Both the position numbers and the translations under genes were made by a program. DNA of 63,961 nt from Alphaproteobacteria bacterium (GTDB lineage Bacteria > Pseudomonadota > Alphaproteobacteria > Rhodobacterales > Rhodobacteraceae): contig JAUHWP010000004.1 of NCBI GenBank assembly GCA_030424645.1, positions 1 to 63,961 of the forward strand, read 5' to 3'. Positions 28,598-37,081 of this stretch are shown in pieces. The notes below the pieces were generated by a model. The model made no database searches. It was not told the DNA's origin and saw nothing but the letters and a program-made list of their open reading frames with translations. Within the stretch, counting starts at the first letter, position 1. Each line of letters begins with the position of its first letter.

Positions 28598-29344
28598 ATG
28601 TCATCAACGACCACAGGCCGATATTCGGTGCGGTTCGGAGAAACAGAAGCCGATATTCGCGCCGCGCAAGCCCTGCGCCATCGCTGTTTTCGCGGGGGCG
28701 ACGGGCTGGATGCCGACGCCTTCGATGTGCGGTGCCGCCATATGCTGATCGAGGATCGCGTGACCGGGACACTGGTCGCCTGTTGCCGCCTTATGCCGCT
28801 TGAAAGCGGGGCGCGGATCGGGGACAGCTATGCGGCGCAATTCTATGAACTGTCCGCGCTGCGCAGCTTTGACGCCCCGATGATCGAAATGGGCCGCTTC
28901 TGTATCGCGCCCGAGGTGAAGGACGGGGCCGATATCCTGCGCCTTGCCTGGGGAATGCTGACCCGGCATGTGGAAGGCGAACGTGTCGGAATGCTGTTTG
29001 GCTGTTCGTCGTTTCAGGGCACGGATGCGGCCCTGTATCTGGATACGTTCGCGATGCTGCGTGACCGCCACCTTGCCCCGAAACGATGGTTGCCACGGGT
29101 CAAGGCGCCCAAGGTGTTCCGCTTTGCCCAGCGGCTTCGGCGCAAACCGGATGCGAAACTGGCCCTGCGCGCGATGCCGCCGCTTCTGCGCAGTTATCTG
29201 ACGATGGGGGGCTGGGTCTCGGATCATGCGGTGGTGGATCACGACCTTGGCACGTTGCACGTCTTTACCGGGCTTGAGATCAGCGCCGTTCCGCCCGCGC
29301 GCCTGCGGCTTCTGCGTGCGGTGTCGGCGCAAGCCTTCGGTTGA
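28598..29344 (+). CDS. olsB: L-ornithine N-alpha-acyltransferase (OlsB-like)
   Basis: 248 residues of the acyl-ACP-dependent GNAT-like family. Typical segments are AQALRHRCFRGGDGLDADAFD, HMLIEDRVTGTLVACCRLM, EMGRFCIAPEVKDGADILRLAW, MLFGCSSFQGTD and the C-terminal YLTMGGWVSDHAVVDHDLGT. OlsB attaches a 3-hydroxy fatty acid to ornithine, giving lyso-ornithine lipid for membrane lipids independent of phosphate. OlsA, which completes the lipid, is not in the window. A CAGGGG site lies upstream of the ATG. Confidence 0.87.
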   Translation: MSSTTTGRYSVRFGETEADIRAAQALRHRCFRGGDGLDADAFDVRCRHMLIEDRVTGTLVACCRLMPLESGARIGDSYAAQFYELSALRSFDAPMIEMGRFCIAPEVKDGADILRLAWGMLTRHVEGERVGMLFGCSSFQGTDAALYLDTFAMLRDRHLAPKRWLPRVKAPKVFRFAQRLRRKPDAKLALRAMPPLLRSYLTMGGWVSDHAVVDHDLGTLHVFTGLEISAVPPARLRLLRAVSAQAFG

Positions 29345-29375
29345 CCTTGGCAAGCGGATTGCCTAACCCGGCGCC

Positions 29376-31202
29376 ATGGCACGTATACCCCTTCTTCAGA
29401 TGTCCGATATCTCGCTGACCTTTGGCGGCGATCCCGTGTTCGATGCGCTTGATCTGGTGGTCCAGCCGGGCGACCGGGTGGCGCTGGTGGGGCGCAACGG
29501 ATCGGGCAAATCGACGTTGATGAAGGTCATGGCAGGGCTGGTTGAACCCGATCACGGCACGCGGGTACTGTCACCCGGTGTCTCGGTCGGGTATATGGAG
29601 CAACATCCTGATTTATCGCAGTTTGCCACGCTCGGGGATTTCGCGGTCTCGGGGCTGGAGCCGGGACAGGATTATCTGGTCGAGCGCGTGGCCGAGGGGT
29701 TGAAGATGCGGCTGGACGCGCCGGTTGGCACCGCCTCGGGCGGGGAACGGCGCCGCGCCGCGCTGGCCAAGCTGCTGGCGGAAGCCCCTGACCTGATGCT
29801 GCTGGACGAACCGACCAACCATCTGGATATTCAGGCGATTGAATGGCTTGAGGCTGAACTGTCGCAAACCCGTGCCGGGTTCGTTCTGATCAGCCACGAC
29901 CGCGCCTTTCTGCGCGCGCTCACGCGGACCACGCTTTGGGTGGATCGCGGACAGGTGCGGCGGCAGGAAAAAGGGTTCGAGCATTTTGAGGCCTGGCGCG
30001 ACAAGGTTTGGGAAGAAGAGGATCAAAGCCGCCATAAGCTGAACCGCAAGATCAAGGCCGAGGCGCGCTGGGCCGTCGAGGGCATCAGCGCCCGGCGCAA
30101 GCGCAACCAGGGCCGTCTTCGTGCCTTGGGTGATCTAAGGGCCGAACGTGCCGCGCAGATCAAGCGGCAGGGCGCGGCAGAAATGGCGTTGGAGGCCGGG
30201 CCAAAATCGGGGCGCAAGGTGATCGAGGCGCGCGGTATTTCGAAATCCTATGACGGTCGGGTGATCCTGTCGGATTTCGACCTGCGGGTGATGCGTGGGG
30301 AAACGATTGCCTTGGTCGGCCCCAACGGGGCGGGCAAGACCACGCTTCTGAAGATGCTGATCGGGCAGGAGGAACCGGATACCGGCAGCGTGCAGCACGG
30401 CACCGGATTGGAGATTGCCGTGTTTGACCAGAACCGCACCGGGTTGGTCGAGGATGACAGCCTGTGGGAAAACCTGACCGGCGATCCTGAAATGCGCGTG
30501 TCAGGCAAGGCCGATCAGGTGATGGTGCGCGGCAATCCCAAGCACGTTGTCGGCTATCTGAAAGAGTTCCTGTTTTCCGACGCGCAGGCGCGGGCGCCCG
30601 TTCGGTCCCTGTCGGGCGGCGAAAAGGCACGGTTGATCCTGGCCAAGATCATGGCGCGGCAATCGAACCTTCTGGTGATGGACGAACCGACCAATGATCT
30701 GGATGTCGAAACGCTGGACCTGCTGCAAGAACTGATCACCGCCTATGACGGCACTGTTCTGGTGGTCAGCCACGACCGTGATTTCCTTGACCGCGTGGCT
30801 GAACGCACCATCGCGATGGAAGGCGACGGGCGCGCCACGATCTATCCGGGTGGCTGGTCGGATTATCAGGCGCAGCGCGGGCAACGCGAGGCTGAGCCTG
30901 AGAAAAAGAAAGAGAAATTAAAGCCGAAGGCTGAGGCCCTCAAGCAGGACGTGAAGTCGCAACCCGATGGATTGTCCTTCACGGAACGCCATCGTCTTGA
31001 GGCACTGCCGGCAGAAATGGATCGCCTGGGCGCCGAGATCGCCAAACTGGAAGAGTTCCTGATGGATCCCGACCTGTTCACGAAAGAGCCGGTGAAGTTC
31101 AGGAAAGCCTCGGAAGGGCTGGCGGATCGGCAGAAAGCCCTGGCCGCCGCCGAAGAAGAATGGCTGGTGTTGGAAGAGAAGGCCGAAGCCGCGCGCGGGT
31201 AA
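29376..31202 (+). CDS. ABC-F family ATPase (Uup-like)
   Basis: 608 residues with two ABC domains and no membrane segments. Walker A sites are GRNGSGKSTLM (about residue 39) and GPNGAGKTTLL (about residue 313); signature motifs are SGGERRRAAL and SGGEKARLIL; Walker B LMLLDEPTNHLD and LLVMDEPTNDLD. Between them lies the ABC-F interdomain linker; a charged C-terminal coiled coil follows (about 500-608), as in Uup, which binds DNA and acts in tandem-repeat stability and ribosome-related functions. It is cotranscribed-looking with olsB (31 bases apart) and convergent with the mttB-like gene. Confidence 0.93.
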   Translation: MARIPLLQMSDISLTFGGDPVFDALDLVVQPGDRVALVGRNGSGKSTLMKVMAGLVEPDHGTRVLSPGVSVGYMEQHPDLSQFATLGDFAVSGLEPGQDYLVERVAEGLKMRLDAPVGTASGGERRRAALAKLLAEAPDLMLLDEPTNHLDIQAIEWLEAELSQTRAGFVLISHDRAFLRALTRTTLWVDRGQVRRQEKGFEHFEAWRDKVWEEEDQSRHKLNRKIKAEARWAVEGISARRKRNQGRLRALGDLRAERAAQIKRQGAAEMALEAGPKSGRKVIEARGISKSYDGRVILSDFDLRVMRGETIALVGPNGAGKTTLLKMLIGQEEPDTGSVQHGTGLEIAVFDQNRTGLVEDDSLWENLTGDPEMRVSGKADQVMVRGNPKHVVGYLKEFLFSDAQARAPVRSLSGGEKARLILAKIMARQSNLLVMDEPTNDLDVETLDLLQELITAYDGTVLVVSHDRDFLDRVAERTIAMEGDGRATIYPGGWSDYQAQRGQREAEPEKKKEKLKPKAEALKQDVKSQPDGLSFTERHRLEALPAEMDRLGAEIAKLEEFLMDPDLFTKEPVKFRKASEGLADRQKALAAAEEEWLVLEEKAEAARG

Positions 31203-31217
31203 GGCGCGCGGGCTTGG

Positions 31218-32756
31218 TTATCGCGGCAGGTGAATGTTGAAGGCGGCGCGGATTTGCGCGTCCGTTTCCGGGTCGAATGCTGCTGTCGATGGGCCTGAAA
31301 GGATCTGCTCTTTGCGTGCGATTGCCTTTTTCAGAAGGTCGGGCTTGCCAATCTCCTCCCATTCCTTGGGCGAGGTCCGATCGCCGAGCGCGGGATAGAC
31401 ATATTCCGTCTGCATCAGGTTGAGCGTCTGTTCCGATCCAAGATAGTGGCCCGGACCGCCCAGACAGACCGATCGCATCACATCAAGGTTCACGCTGTCC
31501 TCGGTCACTTCGATCCCGCGCACGCAGCGCAGGGCCTGTCCGATCAGGTCATCCCCCAGGATCAGGCTTTCCAGGCAGAAGCCCAGAAGCGAGGCGTGCA
31601 TCCCCGCTGCCTCATAGACCATGTTCAGACCCGACAGGCCGGCCATGACGTTCGAGCACATCTGCTCCCACCCCGCCTGCATGTCGGGCAGCTTGGCGTC
31701 GGCAATGCCTGCCGCGGCGCCGCCGGGCAGGCCATAGAAGCGGTGCATTTGCGCGCAGCCCGCCGTCAGCAGCGCCTGTTCACCCGATCCGCCGGACATG
31801 GCACCCGTGCGCAGGTCGGACACGAAGGGCCAGGTGCCGAAAATTGCCGGATGCCCCGGCTTGATCGCGTTCACATAGACGACACCCGCCAAACATTCGG
31901 CCACTGCCTGCACGATGGCGCCCGCGATGGGCGCGGGGGCCGTGGCACCGGCTTGCCCTGCCGACAGAAGCAGGACGGGCATTCCGGCCGCGATCACCTT
32001 TTCCATCACCTGGCAGCTTTCGGTCGCGAACTTCATCGGCGGCACCACGAAACAGTTCGAGTTCGAGATGAAGGGCCGGGCGCGCCATGCCTCTTCCCCG
32101 CCTGCGATCATGTGGATCAGGCGCATGCAATCCTCGACGAAACCCGGTTCGACGAAAGACGTGCCGACATGTTTCGTTGTGCCTGCACAGCAGGCATAGA
32201 TCGTGTTCAGGTCAAGTTCGCGGTTGTCCGTGATATCGCGGCAGACCATGGGCCGTTGCAGGAAGTGGATGTTGTCCAGTTGATCGGTGATGCAGGCGGC
32301 GTCGAACAGGTCCTGCACAGTGCTGTCGCGATAGGTGCGTCCCTCGACATCGACCACGTGGACGGCAGCGCCCGCAGTGCCGAAATGCACCCGGTTGCCG
32401 GACAGATGCAGATCATGGCGTGGGTCGCGACCGTGCAGGGTGATGGATTTGGCGGCTTTGGCCAGCATGTCTTCGACCAGGGCGCGCGGAAAGCGCAGCC
32501 GCCCGTCATCACCAAGAACCGCCCCCGCGCGGGTCATGTGCTCGATGCCCGAGGGCGGGGCGTCGGCCAGCCCGATCTGTTCCAGCGCGTCCAGCGCGGC
32601 GGCGTGGATTCGGGCGATGCCTTCGGGCGTCAGGGGGGTGAATGTCCCGCCCTCCATACCCGCGCGCACGGGCCGCATGTCCTGGGTCAGGGGGGCGGCA
32701 CGCAGGGCCTTGCGGGCAGCACGACCGCCGGAACGGCGGGCAGAAGTCATGTTCAT
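31218..32756 (-). CDS. Trimethylamine methyltransferase (MttB) family protein, non-pyrrolysine type
   Basis: 512 residues, full length for the COG5598/MttB superfamily. The frame is open throughout, without an internal TAG, so it is the non-pyrrolysine kind. Family stretches include IHAAALDALEQIGLADAPPS near the N-terminus, HFGTAGAAVHVVD, GTTKHVGTSFVEP, AMSGGSGEQALLTAGCAQM and PGHYLGSEQTLNLMQTEYVYP. Such enzymes demethylate quaternary amines (glycine betaine, proline betaine, carnitine relatives) onto a corrinoid protein; no corrinoid-protein or methyltransferase partner is nearby, so the substrate is unknown. The ATG has only a weak Shine-Dalgarno; a short ORF with a strong one ends 48 bases upstream. 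Confidence 0.87.
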   Translation of the reverse strand: MNMTSARRSGGRAARKALRAAPLTQDMRPVRAGMEGGTFTPLTPEGIARIHAAALDALEQIGLADAPPSGIEHMTRAGAVLGDDGRLRFPRALVEDMLAKAAKSITLHGRDPRHDLHLSGNRVHFGTAGAAVHVVDVEGRTYRDSTVQDLFDAACITDQLDNIHFLQRPMVCRDITDNRELDLNTIYACCAGTTKHVGTSFVEPGFVEDCMRLIHMIAGGEEAWRARPFISNSNCFVVPPMKFATESCQVMEKVIAAGMPVLLLSAGQAGATAPAPIAGAIVQAVAECLAGVVYVNAIKPGHPAIFGTWPFVSDLRTGAMSGGSGEQALLTAGCAQMHRFYGLPGGAAAGIADAKLPDMQAGWEQMCSNVMAGLSGLNMVYEAAGMHASLLGFCLESLILGDDLIGQALRCVRGIEVTEDSVNLDVMRSVCLGGPGHYLGSEQTLNLMQTEYVYPALGDRTSPKEWEEIGKPDLLKKAIARKEQILSGPSTAAFDPETDAQIRAAFNIHLPR

Positions 32757-32804
32757 GTTGGGATACCTGAATTGTTGTGGCGTCTGAGTGATGGCGAAAA
32801 GCCG

Positions 32805-32888
32805 TCAGGGCCGCCCACGCGCGGCCAGCCCGCGTTCGGCGCCAATGGTGCGCACAACAAGTGAAATGAGCCAGTCCAGCCGATCCAT
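32805..32888 (-). CDS. Short ORF (27 residues) leading the mttB-like gene
   Basis: The minus strand reads AAGGAGGACGGAA then ATG, with an almost perfect Shine-Dalgarno at ideal spacing. The product is MDRLDWLISLVVRTIGAERG followed by LAARGRP and a TGA stop. It has an amphipathic or membrane-prone N-terminal half and a basic C-terminal half. The stop lies 48 bases before the mttB-like ATG, whose own ribosome site is weak. It may be a real micropeptide or a leader ORF coupling or controlling the downstream gene. No function is known to me. Confidence 0.6.
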   Translation of the reverse strand: MDRLDWLISLVVRTIGAERGLAARGRP

Positions 32889-32974
32889 TTCCGTCCTCCT
32901 TCCTCGCAGCCTAGCGGGTCAGGAAACGACAGGTCTGTTCTGTTCGCGTCATGCGGCGCGGTTAATTTGTGCCT

Positions 32975-33616
32975 TCAGGTGCCCACAACCATCACGACGG
33001 CGGCATAATGGGCCGCCGCGCCCAGCAGGACATGCACGTGCCAGATCGCGCGATTGAAGGGCAGGTGTTCGCCCAGATGGAAGAATATTCCCAGGGTGAA
33101 CAGCAATCCGCCCCCGACCAGAAGCACCAGCACGACCGGGCTGAACGACGCGACAAGCGGTCCGACCATCAGCACCGCCATCCAGCCTTGCATCAAGGTC
33201 AGCATCAGCCCGAAGCGTTCGAACCGACCGAAGAAAAACAGCTTTATCGAAATGCCGATTATGGCCAGGGTCCAGGCCGCTGCGACCATGGCATAGCCGT
33301 TGGTGCCGCCGATCCCGATCAGTGCAATCGGGGTGTATGTCCCCGCGATCAAAACATAAATCGCGGCGTGATCGAACTTGCGCAGCATCTGGCGCGCGGA
33401 TCGGTGCAAAGTCATGTTATACGCGGCAGAGAGCGTGAAACTTGCAATCAATCCGGCCCCATAGGCCAGCATAGGCGGCAATCGACCCAAAGGCGCGTCG
33501 CCCATTGCCCAGTAGATCAGGGCGACCGATCCGATAATTGCAGCGATCACCCCCAAGCCGTGCACGACGCCATCGGCGACGTACTCGTGGTATGTAAAGT
33601 CCTTCCCGAACTCCAT
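32975..33616 (-). CDS. trhA: Hemolysin III / PAQR-family membrane protein
   Basis: 213 residues with seven predicted transmembrane helices. PAQR/HlyIII motifs: YHEYVADGVVHGLGVIAAIIG (His early), AAYNMTLHRSARQMLRKFDHAAIYVLIAGTYTP (in parts), LLGAAAHYAAVVMVVG at the end (His near the C-terminus). These conserved His/Asp/Ser positions form the ceramidase-like metal site. Bacterial members affect membrane homeostasis. AAAGGGGAA precedes the ATG. An inverted repeat lies 16 bases before the start codon. Confidence 0.9.
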   Translation of the reverse strand: MEFGKDFTYHEYVADGVVHGLGVIAAIIGSVALIYWAMGDAPLGRLPPMLAYGAGLIASFTLSAAYNMTLHRSARQMLRKFDHAAIYVLIAGTYTPIALIGIGGTNGYAMVAAAWTLAIIGISIKLFFFGRFERFGLMLTLMQGWMAVLMVGPLVASFSPVVLVLLVGGGLLFTLGIFFHLGEHLPFNRAIWHVHVLLGAAAHYAAVVMVVGT

Positions 33617-33631
33617 TGGATTCCCCTTTCG

Positions 33632-33648
33632 CTTATCAAATAGATAAG
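33632..33648. promoter_or_regulatory. Inverted repeat in the hemolysin III leader
   Basis: CTTATC-AAATA-GATAAG has perfect 6-base arms in an AT-rich pocket, 16 to 32 bases upstream of the hlyIII-like start codon. Its position suits an operator for a dimeric repressor; the cognate protein is not identifiable. Confidence 0.45.
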
Positions 33649-33760
33649 AACCAAAGTGGGTGCCGGCATGCCGTTATGCGGTAAGTGTAATGTCCGCCGC
33701 ATAGGGCACGACCCGCATCCAGTTTATACGATGACGGGGAAATGTAAAGATTTCTTGCTA

Positions 33761-35158
33761 TTACAGGTCCCGGGTCAGGTCCCCAAGCACTTCGGCAATC
33801 ATCGTCACGTCTTCGCGGGTGCAGGAATACTGACCAACCGACACGCGGATCACGAAGTGTCCGTCGTGATGCGTCTGGGTCAGATAGATCCGTCCGTCCC
33901 GGTTCACGCGTTCCAGCAGCAAAGCGGTTTTCTCGTCATCCCGATAACGGAAGGTGAACAAGGACAGGATCGGCGGGGTCGTGATCTCGAACCCGGGCAG
34001 GGCGGCGATGGCGCGCGCTGACTCGTTGGCCCAGGCGACATGGTTGCGGATGCGTGTGCGCAAGCCCGACAGCCCTTCGGAGCGCAACAGGAACCACAGT
34101 TTCAACGCCCGGAAGCGACGGCCAAGCGGCAAGGTCCATTCGTTGTAGTTCACGATTTCGTCGGCGCCCTGCGTCCTGAGGTATTCGGGACGCAGCCCCA
34201 TTGCGCCGATCTGTGGGGCGGGATCGCGCAGGAACTGAACCGCGCAATCGAATTGCGCGCCCAGCCACTTATGCGGATTGAAGATGATGCTGTCGGCGGC
34301 CTCGATCCCCGCCCAAAGGGTGCGGAATTCTTCGCAGATCATCGCCGATCCGGCCCAGGCGGCGTCTACATGGACTGTCAGGCCGTGCGCGTGCGCCACG
34401 GCAATGCAGGCGGCGATGTCGTCACAGGCCCCGATCGAGGTGCCGCCAACGCACAGCACCACGCCGGCAGGCTTCATCCCCGCCGCGATATCGTCGCGGA
34501 TCAGGCGGTCCAGCGCATCCGGGTCCATCGACCATGTGGGATGGTTGGGGATCGTGGGCACCTTGACCAGATTGTCCTGCCCGATGCCGGACAGGCGCAC
34601 CGCCTTGTCGACGCTGGAATGGGTCTGTGCGCTGGCATAGATGCGCAAGGTGGGCGCACCGGACAGGCCCTTGGTGATTCCTTCATGCCCCAGGGCCAGT
34701 TCGCGCATGGTGGTCACGGCAGAGAAGGTGGCCGTGGTCGCGCTGTCGTGGATCGTGCCGGTAAAATCGTCCGGCAATCCCATCGCGTCGCGCAACCAGC
34801 GGATCACCAGCTCTTCCATCTCGTTGGCGGCGGGTGCGGTCTGCCACAGCATCGCCTGCGCCGAGATCGCATTGGCCAGTTGCTCTGCCAGCATCGACGC
34901 CGGGGCGGCATTGGCCGGGAAATAGGCAAAGAAGCGCGGGTGCTGCCAATGGGTCATCGCGTCAGGCACCAAGCGGGTAAAATCGTCGAAGATCGTTTCG
35001 ACCGGTTCGGGGCTTTCGGGCACCGGGCCGTCGATCTTCGCCAGGAAGTCGCCGGGGGCAAGGGCAGGTCGCACGGGCCGATCACGCAGGCTGTCGTGAT
35101 ACGCACGTGCCCAGTCTGCGGCCCGTTTTTGCCATTCGGCGAGTTCTGAAAAGTCCAT
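33761..35158 (-). CDS. Pyridoxal-phosphate-dependent amino acid decarboxylase (group II, aromatic-L-amino-acid type)
   Basis: 465 residues from the ATG at 35158 with GGAG six bases upstream (a GTG one codon earlier is less well placed). Group II decarboxylase features: HPRFFAYFPANAAPASMLAE near the N-terminus, HVDAAWAGSAMICEEFR (Asp binding the pyridine N) and SIIFNPHKWLGAQFDCAV with the PLP lysine. It should decarboxylate an aromatic amino acid such as tryptophan, tyrosine or DOPA. The substrate is not fixed by sequence. A palindrome lies 23 bases before the start. Confidence 0.9.
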   Translation of the reverse strand: MDFSELAEWQKRAADWARAYHDSLRDRPVRPALAPGDFLAKIDGPVPESPEPVETIFDDFTRLVPDAMTHWQHPRFFAYFPANAAPASMLAEQLANAISAQAMLWQTAPAANEMEELVIRWLRDAMGLPDDFTGTIHDSATTATFSAVTTMRELALGHEGITKGLSGAPTLRIYASAQTHSSVDKAVRLSGIGQDNLVKVPTIPNHPTWSMDPDALDRLIRDDIAAGMKPAGVVLCVGGTSIGACDDIAACIAVAHAHGLTVHVDAAWAGSAMICEEFRTLWAGIEAADSIIFNPHKWLGAQFDCAVQFLRDPAPQIGAMGLRPEYLRTQGADEIVNYNEWTLPLGRRFRALKLWFLLRSEGLSGLRTRIRNHVAWANESARAIAALPGFEITTPPILSLFTFRYRDDEKTALLLERVNRDGRIYLTQTHHDGHFVIRVSVGQYSCTREDVTMIAEVLGDLTRDL

Positions 35159-35180
35159 CACATGCTCCGCTACATATTTA

Positions 35181-35192
35181 TTAACACGTTAA
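35181..35192. promoter_or_regulatory. Palindrome upstream of the decarboxylase gene
   Basis: TTAAC-AC-GTTAA lies 23 to 34 bases upstream of the decarboxylase ATG, between it and the stop of tpiA, in a short AT-rich pocket. Symmetry and position fit a regulator-binding site. CtrA-type TTAA-N7-TTAA spacing is not met. Confidence 0.4.
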
Positions 35193-35239
35193 AGATATGC
35201 GAAGCGCCGTCAAGATGTCCTGTCCTGTCCGTCACCGGA

Positions 35240-35989
35240 TCAGACGTTTTCCAGCGCGGTGATGATCGGCGAGAAATCCGCGGCCGCCAGGCTTGCCCCG
35301 CCGACCAAAGCCCCATCGACATTCGAGACCGCGAAAATCTCGGCCGCGTTTCCGGGTTTGACCGACCCGCCATACAGAATGCGGGTCGAACGCCCCACGC
35401 CTGCGCCAAACCGACGTTCCAGGCGGGACCGGATGAAATCATGCACCTCGCCGATCTGGTCCAATGTCGGCACCTTGCCGGTTCCGATAGCCCAAATCGG
35501 CTCGTAAGCGACGACAAGACTGTCCCCTGTCACCACATCGGGAATGGACCCAGCCAATTGTCCTCCGATGATATCAAGCGTGTTCCTGGCCTCGCGATCG
35601 GCCAGGCTTTCGCCCACGCAGACGATTGTGTTCAGCCCGGCGGCGCGGGCGGCCACGACCTTGTTGCGCACGTCGGCGTTGCTTTCTTCGTAATCTTCGC
35701 GCCGCTCGGAATGACCCAGAATGACATAGCTGGCGCCCGCATCGACCAGCATCTGCGCCGAGATATCACCGGTATGCGCGCCGGTTTCGTTCTGGTGGCA
35801 ATCCTGGCCGCCGATCGCGATCTGTCCGGGGGCCGCGTCCGCTGCGCGCGCGATCAGCGTGGCGGGGGGACAGATCAGGATGTCGCAGCCCGGTGTCGGG
35901 TGCGCCTGCGCCAGCGCCGCGATCTCGGTCAGGTTCGCAGCGGTTCCGTTCATCTTCCAGTTGCCTGCCGCCAGTTTACGCCGGGTCAT
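35240..35989 (-). CDS. tpiA: Triosephosphate isomerase
   Basis: 249 residues from MTRRKLAAGNWKMNG at 35989, preceded by GAGGAGAG; the frame runs 66 codons further 5' as a shadow. Catalytic features: AGNWKMNG (Lys), YVILGHSERR (His electrophile), VVAYEPIWAIGTGK (Glu base, loop 6) and LYGGSVKPGNAAEI. It interconverts dihydroxyacetone phosphate and glyceraldehyde 3-phosphate. It stands divergent from the oxygenase gene and 78 bases upstream of the decarboxylase gene on the same strand. Confidence 0.97.
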   Translation of the reverse strand: MTRRKLAAGNWKMNGTAANLTEIAALAQAHPTPGCDILICPPATLIARAADAAPGQIAIGGQDCHQNETGAHTGDISAQMLVDAGASYVILGHSERREDYEESNADVRNKVVAARAAGLNTIVCVGESLADREARNTLDIIGGQLAGSIPDVVTGDSLVVAYEPIWAIGTGKVPTLDQIGEVHDFIRSRLERRFGAGVGRSTRILYGGSVKPGNAAEIFAVSNVDGALVGGASLAAADFSPIITALENV

Positions 35990-36118
35990 CACATCTCTCC
36001 TCGTTGGTTGATGTGTTGTCCGATGCAAAGCCTGGGCCGTCAAGCCCCGCTTGGGGTTGCGCCCGCGACTCGGATTGCTACAACTCTTAAGCGAAGTCAT
36101 CACAGAAGGACGCGCGCG

Positions 36119-37036
36119 ATGATCCCAAGACTGGATGCGGCCAAGATCGTGGCCCGCGATCCCGAAACGATGACAGCGCTGAAACATGGCGTGGAAGAGG
36201 TCGGCTTCTTCACCATTTACAACACCTCGGTTTCCCGCAACCAGATGATCCGCGTGCTGGAGTGTTACCGGACATTCTTTCAGCTTCCCGACGACCGGAA
36301 ACGTGCGGTTGACATGGCGCGGACGGGATCGAACCGGGGATGGGGGGCACCAGGATCAGAACAGGTTGACCCGACCGCCAATCCCGATTTCAAGCAGGTC
36401 TTCGATTGCGGGTTCGAACTGGCCGATGGCGATCCGCTGCGGTCGCAGAACCTGTTGGTTTACGGTGACAACCAGTGGCCAGACCTTCCCGAATTTCGGA
36501 TAACCATTCAACGCTACTATGCGAAAGCCCTGCATCTTTCGCTGGACCTTTTGCGGGCAATCTCGGTTTCGATCGGCGAGGATGAGTCGAATTTCGACAA
36601 TGCCTTTTCCCGTCCCATGGCGCTGCTGCGCGGCAATTACTATCCCCCGCGCCCGGATTGGGCAGGGGCCAAGGATTTCGGGGTTGCGCCGCATACCGAT
36701 TACGGATGCCTGACGCTTCTGGCGTCGGACGGTGTTCCTGGGCTTGAAATCCTGGGGTCGGACGGACAATGGATCCCGGTTGATGCGCCGGTCGGCGAAT
36801 TCGTGGTCAGCTTCGGGGAAATGCTGGAAATGTGGACCGGGGGCTGGGTCAAGGCCACGATGCACAGGGTCGTCGGATCAAGTGCCGAACGGATCTCGGT
36901 GCCGCTGTTCTTCAATCCCAATCACGACACCAATGTCGCCCCGGTGGGGGCCGACAGACCGATCCTTGCCGGTGATCATCTGAAGAAAAGATTCGATGAA
37001 ACCTATCTGCACCTCAAGGAAGCGGCACCAAGCTGA
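36119..37036 (+). CDS. 2-oxoglutarate/Fe(II)-dependent oxygenase, isopenicillin N synthase-like
   Basis: 305 residues from the ATG at 36119 with AAGGAC upstream. The N-terminal DIOX_N part (VEEVGFFTIYNTSVSR, TFFQLPDDRKRAVDM) is followed by a jelly-roll core with the Fe ligands APHTDYGCLTLL (His and Asp) and MHRVV (distal His), and RISVPLFFNPN, whose Arg and Ser bind 2-oxoglutarate. It would hydroxylate or desaturate a small metabolite; the substrate is unknown. No clustered partner suggests a pathway. Confidence 0.9.
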   Translation: MIPRLDAAKIVARDPETMTALKHGVEEVGFFTIYNTSVSRNQMIRVLECYRTFFQLPDDRKRAVDMARTGSNRGWGAPGSEQVDPTANPDFKQVFDCGFELADGDPLRSQNLLVYGDNQWPDLPEFRITIQRYYAKALHLSLDLLRAISVSIGEDESNFDNAFSRPMALLRGNYYPPRPDWAGAKDFGVAPHTDYGCLTLLASDGVPGLEILGSDGQWIPVDAPVGEFVVSFGEMLEMWTGGWVKATMHRVVGSSAERISVPLFFNPNHDTNVAPVGADRPILAGDHLKKRFDETYLHLKEAAPS

Positions 37037-37081
37037 GGCGGTGCGATTTGCCGTTGTGCTTCGACAACATGTCGAAACGCG

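Noticed and set aside
31218-32756. Pyrrolysine-containing TMA methyltransferase
   Set aside because: There is no in-frame TAG in the gene, so it is the non-pyrrolysine branch of the family.
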